From the NCBI GenBank assembly GCA_029204225.1, contig CM055100.1, forward strand, positions 3,633,089 to 3,697,088: a stretch of DNA of 64,000 nt, read 5' to 3'. This DNA comes from Diphasiastrum complanatum. Lineage: Eukaryota; Streptophyta; Lycopodiopsida; Lycopodiales; Lycopodiaceae. Made by a program: the position numbers and the translations under genes. Under the pieces are notes generated by a model, which saw only the letters and a program-made list of their open reading frames with translations, was not told the origin of the DNA and did no database searches. Shown here in pieces: positions 34,149-45,300 of this stretch (the first letter of the stretch is position 1; each line of letters begins with the position of its first letter).

Positions 34149-34556
34149 ATGTTACAACATATGGATCACTCCAATCACAATTTCATGGAGGTTTTGAAGG
34201 ATGCAAAGGCAATAAAGTTGAATGCTTTCCAATCTACATCTTTTGTTGATAAAACAACTTCATGTGATAACTATGATACAACTTTGGGATCAATGATCTT
34301 CTTCAAGCATGGAAGGAATCAATGGCAATGGTTTTGGGATGATGGAATGCCATTCATAGTGTTTGGAAATGGATTTCCATCAAGGAGATCATATCATGGT
34401 TATGGTAATTTTGCATCAGCTTTAGGTTTATTGATTGGTTTTCTCACTAAATCCATGCCAAAGGATCCATTTAAGAAGCTAAGATTAGCCCTTAAGGGTA
34501 TGGATAGACCTTTATCAAGCTATTTTTTGAAGAGTGTGAAAAATTCAAAATATTAG
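34149..34556 (+). CDS. Unrecognised 135-aa open frame
   Basis: A clean open frame from ATG to TAG, rich in aromatic and Gly residues in its middle (QWQWFWDDGMPFIVFGNGFP) and basic at the end. It lies between a Copia-7 fragment and the truncated gag of Copia-8. No domain is recognised and no splice sites stand out. It is probably a transposon-linked fragment, and expression is unproven. Confidence 0.3.
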   Translation: MLQHMDHSNHNFMEVLKDAKAIKLNAFQSTSFVDKTTSCDNYDTTLGSMIFFKHGRNQWQWFWDDGMPFIVFGNGFPSRRSYHGYGNFASALGLLIGFLTKSMPKDPFKKLRLALKGMDRPLSSYFLKSVKNSKY

Positions 34557-34794
34557 CTCGATTAGGCATCAAAATCATGTACATAAGTCAAAACCACATG
34601 TGTGGAGCTTGTTCTCCTAGCATGAAGAGCTTTCTTTGCCCTCCTATCATACCTCATTTGTTTTTGAGGTGCCAAAGGTCTTTCCTCCACACCTACAAAA
34701 ATATCCATCAACTCATTCATCTCAAGGAGAGACTCCATTCTCACCTTCCAAGTTGAATAGTTGCTTGAGGTAAGCCTATCATTGCTCTCCAACT

Positions 34795-35283
34795 TGGTGC
34801 CCGTGTCTTTTTCTTTGGCTTTCTCTCTTGTCGACGGCTCAGCTACGCCCGTATCTTGTCTGGGTGAGAACCTTCTTGTCTCTGGTTGATCTGCCAGGAA
34901 GTCATCATCACCCCCCCATGTTTTTGGAAGGTCAGGGATGAAATGATCTGGAGAGAGAGGTGCGAGAACGACATGTTTTGGAGGTGGTGGGTTTAACAAA
35001 TTATACGCCGGACCGGGGGAGTGGAGTTATTGGAGGAACTCGTCCCGTCGGGCCTTGTATGTGTCAGCTGGACCTTTTGATGGGCCCATTATTTTGCTAG
35101 GAGGTGATGGAAAGAGAGAAGATGAAAAAATCGGGTAAGTTGGAATAAATGTTTCGAAAAAATTAAATGCAGAGTAGGAGGAGGGGTTAAAGGTGGGAGG
35201 GGGTCGGGGAAAAGTCCTGAAAGCAGCATCGGCTCTCTGGCCACCCGATCCCGAGCTACCGTCTGAAGATTGGGTTTTTTTTA
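34795..35283 (-). other. Unrelated GC-rich, protein-like segment replacing Copia-8 leader and gag start
   Basis: Copia-1 and Copia-8 align on both sides of this segment, but not across it. It is GC-rich. On the - strand it reads as Pro/Ser-rich protein (SAFNFFETFIPTYPIFSSSL, MGPSKGPADTYKARRDEFLQ then a stop, then NPPPPKHVVLAPLSPDHFIP) running straight into gag LESNDRL. It could be a captured host gene piece or a recombinant leader; I do not recognise the protein. Confidence 0.6.
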
Positions 35284-35531
35284 ATCACAAAGATATGAAA
35301 CCTCTCAAATCTCTTTCTTGCACAAAAACTAGGAAATCCAACACAAAGAATTGATGACTGTTGATTCAACAAATGATCAATCTACAATATCATGAACTTT
35401 TGCACTCTCTAAGATTGAAACACACTCTTGAAAAGTCCAGCAACTTCAAACACAAGAGATCCTATCAACTTTAGGGTTTTCACAGAAGTACACAAATTGA
35501 ATCATTCACATTCTACATGCAAAAGCTAGAA

Positions 35532-35812
35532 GGCTAAAAGCATGGTTTGGTGGTACAACATGGACTGTCGAGGACACTACCTATATTGGATAGAAATACA
35601 CTACCTTTTTATTGAAGGAGAGAGAGTAGGCCCACCACTTACCCCCGAATACTCCAAGAAGGTAGGCTCATCATTACTAGGAATGCCTTCATTGCATTAA
35701 CTTGTGGGTAGCATATATCAAGCTCTCTCCTAAATCCTCAAAAAGTGAAATGTACTATCAAAAGGTACAATGAAAAATGGGTTCTTTTTTTGTACCACCA
35801 AATCATGTTTTT
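35532..35812. mobile_element. MITE (281 bp) inside Copia-8 leader
   Basis: Terminal inverted repeats contain TTTGGTGGTACAA / TTGTACCACCAAA, extendable to about 25 bp with two mismatches. The 8-bp AGCTAGAA flanks both sides (35524-35531 and 35813-35820). At the same point the related Copia-1 leader (around 2980) has no insert. An 8-bp target duplication suggests hAT-type mobilisation. Confidence 0.75.
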
Positions 35813-36069
35813 AGCTAGAAACTTAATATAGAATCTTGGAGAATGATATGAATCCTTTCTTATGCATCAAAACTTGCGACAATCTAACTAGTAGGGAGAG
35901 AAATTGGCCTACTACAAGTATTCTTCCCTAAATTGAATTTTGGATTACAAAAATCCCCATGGAAATGCTTGATTTTGACAAGGAATCAACCTAGCATGCT
36001 CTAGAATTAAAGGCGCCTCCAAATTGCTCACTAGATTTGGCTTCTCCTCCAAATATAGCCTGAAACAAA

Positions 36070-36081
36070 GCTCTGATACCA
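36070..36081 (-). other. Copia-8 primer binding site
   Basis: The - strand reads TGGTATCAGAGC, identical to the Copia-1 site. Confidence 0.9.
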
Positions 36082-36083
36082 CG

Positions 36084-36717
36084 TGAAGAAATTAGATCAC
36101 AAAGATCTAATTATGCCCTTTGATCTTTGGCTAATACTAAGAGAACATCTAGCATCATTAACAATGTAAAAATCTTGTATCTACTACACATAGAAGATGT
36201 AAACTCAATAAGAACTTGTCAAAAACACTTATTAAAGTTGATTTACTGTTCCATTCCATACAACAGTCGTGTGGATCCATAAACACAAGAAAAATAACAT
36301 TCTATACACAAGATCTCATTAAATCACCACCAAGATGCAACAAAAATGGATGTAGAAACCCGAAGAGATATCTTCCATAAGAATGAATGAGAGAAGAATG
36401 AGAGATATCATGACCTCCCATTCTTGTAGAATATTTATAACAGCCCCTTTCCCGATTTGAATGCTCTTACATAAGCTTATCAACTTATGGAAGTTTCTAG
36501 ATCTCTTCCAGAAAGATCTATCATGACTAGATTCAATGCATGTAAATGAACCAATTAGAGTAGGTCTATATGCGACCTTATCAACATGCCTAAGTTTCAA
36601 AAAATAGTAAATCCCTTATTAACTTTGTAAAGTCTATCTTTAATATGAAAATGCATATTGGCCTCAAAATTGCCAAATAAGCTCAACATAAAGAACTCAA
36701 ACTAGTTGACGTTTTCA
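36084..36717 (-). repeat. 5' LTR of Copia-8
   Basis: On the + strand it runs from TGAAGAAATTAG to GTTTTCA. It adjoins the primer binding site after two bases. A - strand TATAAATA lies near 36430. Confidence 0.6.
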
Positions 36718-39267
36718 CACTTTTATCTCATGTTAAGATCAAATCATGAAACACATGTACTTTTATATAAAGTTTTTTTTTGGATGTTCAATCCACAACA
36801 AAAATATTGCATTAGTTGTGGATGGTACACCATTTTTAATGAAAAAACATTTTTTGAGTGGCTCTCCAAGCAAGATAAATTTGTTGATCTGTGAAAGGTA
36901 ATATTTTTATGTACTATATTTCTCATCTCAATAAATTGGTTTTTGTTCTTTAAACATCTTTATTTTCTAATTGTCAAATTTTATGGCTTGATTTTGTAGT
37001 TCTCTGGTTCAAGTGTTACTCCAAATGAAATCGCCAGGTTTCGACAAAAGATGATTAAAATTATTATAGAGAAATTCAGTGCCTAATGTGGATACATCAT
37101 CTCCTCCTACGAAATATTTTCGTAAGAGGAGTCCAAGGCTAGCAAGCCTTTATCTTGATAGATGATTGACACTTAAACAGAGTTCAAAACACATGCTGCA
37201 AGTTATCTAAGAAGTGTAAAATTGTTGAACATTAAAATAACAAAAAATAAAAACTTCAAATAACAAAAATGGATGCTTACTCTATTGTTTGGCTCCAACT
37301 TCATCACATTGGCTTGAAAGCAGCCCAAAGATAACATGTTGCACCTTTTCATCACAATTTGGTAGAAATCTTGGCAAGGCATATGTAGATAGTGGTGTGG
37401 CAAATCTTTGATGGTTGACAATAACTGCTAGTTTTCCCTTCACACCTTTTGAATTCCAATTCTTTACAATGCGTAGGTCATGTTATCCCTTGAAATCAAT
37501 GGAGATCTCATTGTAGCAAACTTTAATAGCTCACTATGAAGATGAATGTGACTAATAAACTTCTCAAGGAAGTTGGTAAGTGCACGTCGTCTAGTGAGAC
37601 TTGGTTGTAAGAGAAGAACCAAGGACAACAAAAGAACCATTCAATAATGATGGATGTGGGAGAAGAACCAATGACAACAAAAGAACTATTCAATAACCAA
37701 GAACAATCCTCATTCTCATAGATAAATGAGAGCTCGCAAATTCCAAACTGTGCCCTAAAAGATATTAGTACTTTTGTAGAATTTAAAACACCAAGAACCA
37801 CAAAGATGGGCGGTGGTGTGCATAAAAATAGAGTCTAGAGGTTGTCTATGGTATGAGCTAAAAAAAAAAAACCTCCATTCCCAAATCCATTGCAAAAAAT
37901 ACTAGATAAGATTAGCTTGGGCAACATCCCTTGCCTCAACTACCACAAGTGTGGCATAGCTATGGGGCTATACCTTTTTTCCTTGATACTTGCAAGAATG
38001 TGAATAAAATCTTAAAGGATAACAAGAATTTTTTTATATAAAATTTTATAAATTATGGTTATATTAAAAAGAAGCACATACACATTTCATGTGCAAGCAA
38101 TGAAAGCATACAACTATGTACAAGTTTGATTGAGTAGGTTTGCATGGATATATCTAAAAACAACTTAGTTCCACACAATAATTGCAAAATATAATCTTAT
38201 ACCATAAAGAGTTTTAAGTATCTCTCACAAACTTACAAAAAAGTTGCAACAAATCCATTGTTATGAGAACATAAACCAAAACTCTTCTATGATTCTTACT
38301 CATATTGGTCTGTCGTTCTTATATAAGAAAACTCACATTCTGAATCAAATCCGTGTGTTGCTTATACACACCTTAACAAAAAAACAATATAACTAGTAAA
38401 GAATGACAGGCATAATTGAATTTAGATTGGCTAAAAACAACATGAACTTGGTAGACTTGAAATGTTGCCATCAACGATGTGCATCAATTACTACAAATTA
38501 TGTATGTGACAAAAGTGTATTGTTGTGTACACGTGCAAATATACACCTATGGGTACATAGGCATTCGTGTGTATATGTAATTTTACATGAAAGTAAATGT
38601 TTGCTTTCACATATGTTAATATGTATTTCATTGTATAAGAATGGACTATGAGATTAAGACATGCCATAGAAGAAGCAGCTCAAGCCAACTTCTACCAAGG
38701 AATGCCCTCAAATGAACATACAAGTATGTACAACAGGCCCCAATTAGATTTTCGATGTTTAAGCCCAATAATAGCTAGAAAACTTAGATCAACAATACTA
38801 GAGGCCTAAAAGATATTTTGAAAGCTTAAAAAAACATGCTCGCCAAGCAACATAATCAAAATAAACCCATCTCAAAATGAAGAAAAACTCTTCAATTCTA
38901 CTCCAAGATGAATAATCAGAAGACTAGAAGCAAGCATCAAAAATATCGATGACCTTGACAACAAACCTTGTCATAACAATAGCTACTCACTATTAGAATT
39001 TTAGCTACAGCATGCAACATCTATTACAATCTCCAAGAAGCCAAATCTTTGCTCTTTAAACTCTAACACTTGGATACTCTTTGCCGAATTGTCGCATGTC
39101 ACTCAACAAGTGGTCTCAAACGTGTCAATCTTCTCACACGATCTTTGTCAGTGTGCTCCAATATTCCCTAGGATTGAAAATACAACCATACACTATTATA
39201 AGACATTCAACAACTTCCTCGAACACTATGAAAGACAAAAGCAAAAATAGAAGTTTATTCAGCCCAC
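36718..39267. other. AT-rich region, presumed intron or 3' side of SNARE-like gene
   Basis: No transposon domain or exon recognised. The terminal SNARE-like exon (expected to read like GLLENT...RLKPP) should be here or further left, but I did not find it. Confidence 0.4.
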
Positions 39268-39392
39268 CTGTGAAAAGATCTCATCCAAACCAAGGCAAAC
39301 TTTCCCATACTTATCTAGAAAGACTCGTTCGCTTGGTGCTTTCTTGCAAATGTCCTTCACAGATGAAGTTATGGCATGAAGCACTTCCACCA
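39268..39392 (-). CDS. SNARE-like gene exon 4
   Basis: Encodes VEVLHAITSSVKDICKKAPS then ERVFLDKYGKVCLGLDEIFSQ (written in parts). Acceptor is ATGCAG and donor GTGGGC; it ends in phase 0. Its helix and strand pattern matches the C-terminal half of the family. Confidence 0.88.
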
Positions 39393-42300
39393 CTGCATGG
39401 GTAAAACATCCATGTTGGTGGTTATAAACAAAGAAATTTAGCCTCTTCATATTCCAATCTCAAACTAACAGCAATCTTGTTCTATTCACAACCATACAAT
39501 AAGTCGTCAAGTCTTATCCAAATACCATTCAAATAATATATTAGTTTGGGTACAATCATGCATCACTTTAAGCTCCCCTTCTTCTTTCCTCACCTTTGTA
39601 GAATTGACTTTTAATCTTAAAATACCACGAAAACCAAAAAGACTATTTAACATGCAACAAATAAGCAAGTAGGTAATTCATTCATACTTACAAATGTCTT
39701 AGACATTGAAGCCAATAAAGAGAAACAACAAAAAACAAAGTGAGTAGGATAGCATTCCTAAAGAACAAGGTGTTCATACAATATCAATAGATTCCAAGCC
39801 ATAGTTTTGGGAAACACTTTCCACCCAAAAATGTATGTCCCCTAAAAATGAAAAACAATAAATGGGAAGCGAGATATGAGAAACACATTGGCACACCATC
39901 ACATTGTGATGAATTACAATCCTCAATTGAAGAGTAAAGTCTTCATAAAGTCCATCCAATTAAAATTTGTAAGATTTTCAGACAAAATGTGTCAACATAC
40001 ATTTCCTATGTAAAAGAACTTGTTTCCCCATATCCACATGCAAAACCCCTCAATGATGCATTGTTTTAAAAAACAATATTTCCCAAGTGGTGTTGCGAAT
40101 CGTGTTGTGTGTCTTGGTTTTGCGGAAGCGCTGCTGTGTGATGTGCGTAATTGCAGGAACTAGATATGCTAAAACTAATCACAAACAATGAAGCAATCAA
40201 TCAACAATAGATACAATGCAAAAACACTGCTGGAAGAACATAACATCTTTGTATTTTCTTCTCTTAGAGTGAGTCAACAGTGCAACGCGATAGTAACGGC
40301 CTGACGCGCCTCTTAAGTTTCTATCTCTCAAACTTTGTCTCATTCTGTCTCTATTTACTTTTTTATTTCTGTTCTATACTTATATTCCTCTAAAGGGAAT
40401 TAAAAGATAATTTAACTAATCATTACAAGAGAGGTTTACGCTAAGCTATCAGTTAACTACGTCTCTCCTCTTGTAACGTTGCCTACGCCTGAGCGTGATA
40501 GTTTTGTGCCCCACGACCGCCAAGCTTCAAATTCGATAATTCCAATCACTCGACAGTTCGTTTGTTCATAGCCCGTTTCAGCGCTTGTAGACATTCGATA
40601 ATTCGGAAGTTGTCCGAACTATCGGATCTTCAGATGTCGGTATCGATGGTGTGTTGAACTATCGACTGTTCAGGGAATGTGTTGAAAAAAAAAAAAGGTT
40701 GGTTGAGTTCACCAATCTCCAACACTCCCTCTTGAACGATACAGCATTTTTCTTTTCATCCGACTCCGATTGATCTCCTTGTTTTGTGAACAGTGGCTTG
40801 TCCAACGGTTTGGTCAAGAGGTCTGCGATCATGTCTTCTGATTTCACGTATTCGACACAGAGTTCTCTTTTTGAGATCAGATCTCGAATGTAATGATACT
40901 TTAGAGATATATGCTTGGTTTTCAAATGGAGGCTGGATCTTGGGCCAAATAAATAGCACTCTGAGAATCCATCTTCATGATGTAGGGTTCTGAATGTGGT
41001 ATGCCAATTCCTCCAATCATCATCTTCAACCACATTATCTCGTGTGCCACCTTTGAAGCTGCCACATATTCGACTTCACATGAAGACTGAGCTACCAATG
41101 TCTGCTTCTTGCAGGTCCAGCTGATCGTAGCTCCACATAGTATTGAGCATCCACCAGTTGCCGACTTGATGTCGTCCTTACAGCTAGCCCAACTTGCATC
41201 GTTGTAGTGTTGTGGGATAAATCATATTTGCTTTCGTAGATCAACCCAAAGTTGTGGGTGCCTCTCATATACTGCAGGCTTCTTGATTTAGTGCGTAGAC
41301 AGAAAATGCTAATTCGGGTCTTGTGCACACCGTGAGGTACATGAGACTCCCAATTAAATTCTGATATGGGATTCTTTCCATCTTCTATTTTTTCTCATCC
41401 GTTGTTGGGCCATCCTGCTTCGACAATCTGGCTCCGACAATCATTGGTGTTGCCTTCTCTTTGCAATCGATCATCCCATATTGCTTCAAAACTTTTTCAG
41501 CATACTCGGACTGGTTTCAATGTATCGTTCCTTCCTTCTTGTTGATTTGCAGCCCTAGACATTTTGTTGCTATTCCTAGATCTATGATTTCATAATTTGC
41601 AGATATCTGATAATTCGTTTCATTGATTAACGTCAGACAGTTTCCCATCATCAAAGAATCATCCACAAATATTATGAGAATCATGAACTTTCCTTCTATC
41701 CTTTTAATGTAGACATTGCAGTCAGTTTGTGTTGGATAGAAGCCCAAAGACTTCAGAAGACTATCGAGCTTCTTATACCAAGCCCGCGAGGCCTGCTAGA
41801 CCGTAGATACACATGTGTAATCGATAGGCATAATCTCGATTATTGGGGTCTTCATAACCTTCAGGCTACTCCATGAAAATTTCTTCATCTAAGTCTCCAT
41901 GGAGGAAGGCTGTTTTGACGTCTATTTGATGTATCTCCAAATTATATTTTGTAGCATACGCAAGGAGTAATCGGATGCTTGACATTTTTACCATCGGGGA
42001 GTATGTATTGAAGTAGTCGATACCATACCTCTGAGTGTAGTCTTTCGCGACAAGTCGAGCAATGTATCTTCCGACACTGCCATCCAACTTTAGCTTTTTC
42101 TTGTGTACCTATTTGCAGTCGACTTTCTTCTTTCCTTCAAGTAGTATTGCTTCCAAATATGTCGTTGGTTCCTCCGTGAAACCGCAGAATTCGAAGTTTG
42201 TGACTTTAGTCGATTGAAGGCTGTCGATGAATTTGTCGAGGGGTCTTCGAATTCTTGTCGACCTTCTTAATTGGATTTGTGGCTGCTGGGTGCGTTTGTT

Positions 42301-45300
42301 CTTCGAATTCTTCGACAAGCTGATCTTTTGTCTCCTATTTTGGAGTTGGTGGTTCGACATTCCGATTCGACGTTTGGCCTTGAACTCCCTCTTTGATTGG
42401 CAATATTGAGAAGACTTCATGGCCCCTTGATTCTTTCACTTCTAGAAATGTCGATTCATCAAACTTCACATTTTGCTCATCACCACCTTCTTTGAGGTTG
42501 GATTGTAGAGCCAATAGATCTATGAGCCGTTCGAATATCCGACCATGACAGTCTGTATCAACTTTTCATCCAGTTTGCTTCTTTTCTCCTTTGGTACGTG
42601 CATGTACACTGCACATCCAAACACTCATACATACAATAGATCGGGCTTCTCACATGTCCACATTTTGTATGGTGTTTGTTCTCCATTGTTGTCATTATCG
42701 ATCGATTTTGTAGATGAACTGCAACTGCGATTGCTTCAGCCCAAAATTGGCTCGGCAATTGTGCTTGAGCCATGATGCATTTTGCTCCTTCGACAAGGGT
42801 CCTATTTTGTCTACTACCAGGTCCCAATCTGTAGGGCTCTGATAGTGGTATCCAGAGATACTATCCCTAATGAGGTCCACCTAGTGAGTCAGATATCATC
42901 GGGCAATACCTCTGAGGGTTTGAAATATAGGCCATGCCATGTAGAGGCAATCTCAACCTCTAACTCTTAGTCTCCTAGCTACAAAGCATCTCAAAATAGA
43001 AGTAGGATAGTAACATATCGAGGTCTTCCATAATCAAGGATGGGCAAGATGCAAGAATCGAATGATCTAAGGAACTCTCCTAGTTGTTTTGGACCTAGGA
43101 TAGGCACAATCCTTTGGGTATTGCTCGCCTTTTGACAATTATCTTGATTCTTTCAATTTTTATTTCATTTAAATCGATTCAAAACAATTCTGGATTCAAA
43201 TCTCGATTGTAATTTGTCCAACAAACATTTGTATTGACCCCATTTTTTCCAATTTCTTGTCATTTTGAAAACAAATATGTGGAATTTTGAGTCGATAGGC
43301 AAGAGCTCAATCCAGTGTTTAGGGAAGTTTTGCAACAATTCAAATCAATCTGAATCTCCTCAATAAGAAGTTCCTGAGAACTATACATTTTTCTACTCCA
43401 GCCTTTGTATCAGCATTCCTGCCAACCTTGAAACGTGCTGTTGACTCAATTGCTACCAAGACTTCACACATCACAAAGTGCAAGCAAACAAAACGAGGAA
43501 GACTAAGACATAGCCAGCCAGAATGCCCACATAAAATTTTTCAATAAGGAAACTGGGAAAAATTGGACTCTCGTGCGAACTAGAACTCAGCCACCAGCAT
43601 CACACTGGAAATGCACTGGAATAGGCATATTCATCGACGCTTGGACTGCCATGCGCATGAAACCGTATCCACGGACTATGAGGAAAGTCATGCTACATGA
43701 TGTAAGGAGACTGCTGCTTAAGGATAACTATCCTCACAAGAAGATGAAGTCATTACTTTCTAGCACACTGTTTGGTTGCTAAATATATCACTTTAAGAGA
43801 ATTTATCACCTTAAAGATTTGGGGGGAGAGATCAACAGACACCCCCATGAGAGTTGTGGCTGATATCTAGCTAGCACCCTAGTGTGCAAGTTCACGGCAC
43901 TAGTTGAGTGACCAAAGCTTTCACACCTTTCTGTGTGTTCACAGACACTGCCTATTTGCTCAGTTTTACTGACCTCACATTTGCCAAAGTCAGTTGCATG
44001 GCTAACAAGTCATTGAGGGCAATGGCTTAACATCAGTGAGCCTATCAACAGAAAATAGATTTTGGCTTCCTCAAATTTGCTTTGTGTTGAACTGAAGCTT
44101 TGAGGCCAATAGCCTGCAAGCCATACTTTGGTTGGGTGTGCATGATGGAGGTGAAAGTCTAAGATAAAGTCGTGACTTTTTTGCTATGATCAGGTACTTT
44201 GCTAGCTTTATCATCAATATATAGAGAATGGTGCTTTGCCAATGCATGGCTATGGGTGAGCCGAGTTTACCCTCGGCGAGCGGTAACATCAGGTGATAGC
44301 CTCAAGTATTTACTTCAATTCTGAGAATATAAAATAACTACAGAGAAAATAACCTTGAACAGAACTTATTTTGAATTTCAGCAAACAATATCAAAGCTTC
44401 ACTCCAACATTGCATGAAAGGCATCATAACTTTGTTTGAAAAGCTTACACGTTAGCTCATCGTATTCATCTTTGCCGACCGTGAAAACCCAAATGTCTCC
44501 AATCACAGTGTAGACAATGTAGACAGACCTGATTTCAAGATCGCAATAATGCAAAAGTGATTACTCACAAAGACTCTAAATTCATCCCACTTGTTATTGA
44601 GAAAACTACTATGTGATTTGATGTGTTATGCTGAAACCAAAACAACTCTAAACCAGAAACTCTTGAGCACAACAACAAACACAATATTCAATGATAGAAA
44701 TGGAAAGCTGCCATTTTGGTAACATATCGTTACAACCATCAAAGAAGCAATAATTGGCTTGCATGTTCATTAGAAAAGTATATTTGCTTAGTGTTTCTAA
44801 TGTGACTAATTAAGCATTTTATGCCTAGTGTTTTCAAATGTGAATTTATCTTGAAATCAGTTCAAAAGAACAGTAAAACAAAATAGCAAATTGGTTCTCA
44901 ACATGACAAAGATAAAAATTTGCAGATTATATAAAATGCAATAATTTATTGCTTAAAGATTACCTATGTAAATATTCTCCTGATTAAAAGTGACTCAACG
45001 AATGAATTGTTGGAACCTTTTCATGTGTTGTATACCAAATTTTAGCATTTTGTAGTTGTTAAACAGCAATCAAGAACAGACTTGTCATTAGTCTTCCAGA
45101 ATAATTCCGAGACTTTACTGCCCCACTTTTTCATTTTGTAGTTGTTACATTTATTTGGACCTCTTTCTTAGCATTCAGAAAACTTCATTTACTAGGTACT
45201 TGGCCATATGATATTGGAGTGGGGGCCCTCTTGTATAGGAGGGCGCACTATTATCCCTCCTTATCCATTTTGATTAGGTTCACTGACATTATCTTATCTT

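Larger units (their letters stand above)
34562..36717 (-). mobile_element. Copia 5' fragment (Copia-8): LTR, leader, start of gag
   Basis: Related to Copia-1: gag LESNDRLTSSNYSTWKVRME matches Copia-1 gag, and the leader shares phrases (TAAGATTGAAACACACTC). An LTR at 36084-36717 and primer binding site at 36070-36081 define the 5' end. Gag is cut after RAKKALHA. The leader carries a MITE and an unrelated GC-rich segment (separate entries). Confidence 0.85.

Noticed and set aside
42838-42860. CTCTGATA...TATCCAGAG as a primer binding site
   Set aside because: Imperfect palindrome; not followed by an LTR and not a proper match to TGGTATCAGAGC.
43573-43782. 69-codon + frame as a host exon
   Set aside because: No domain, no convincing splice sites, and not linked to any other exon.
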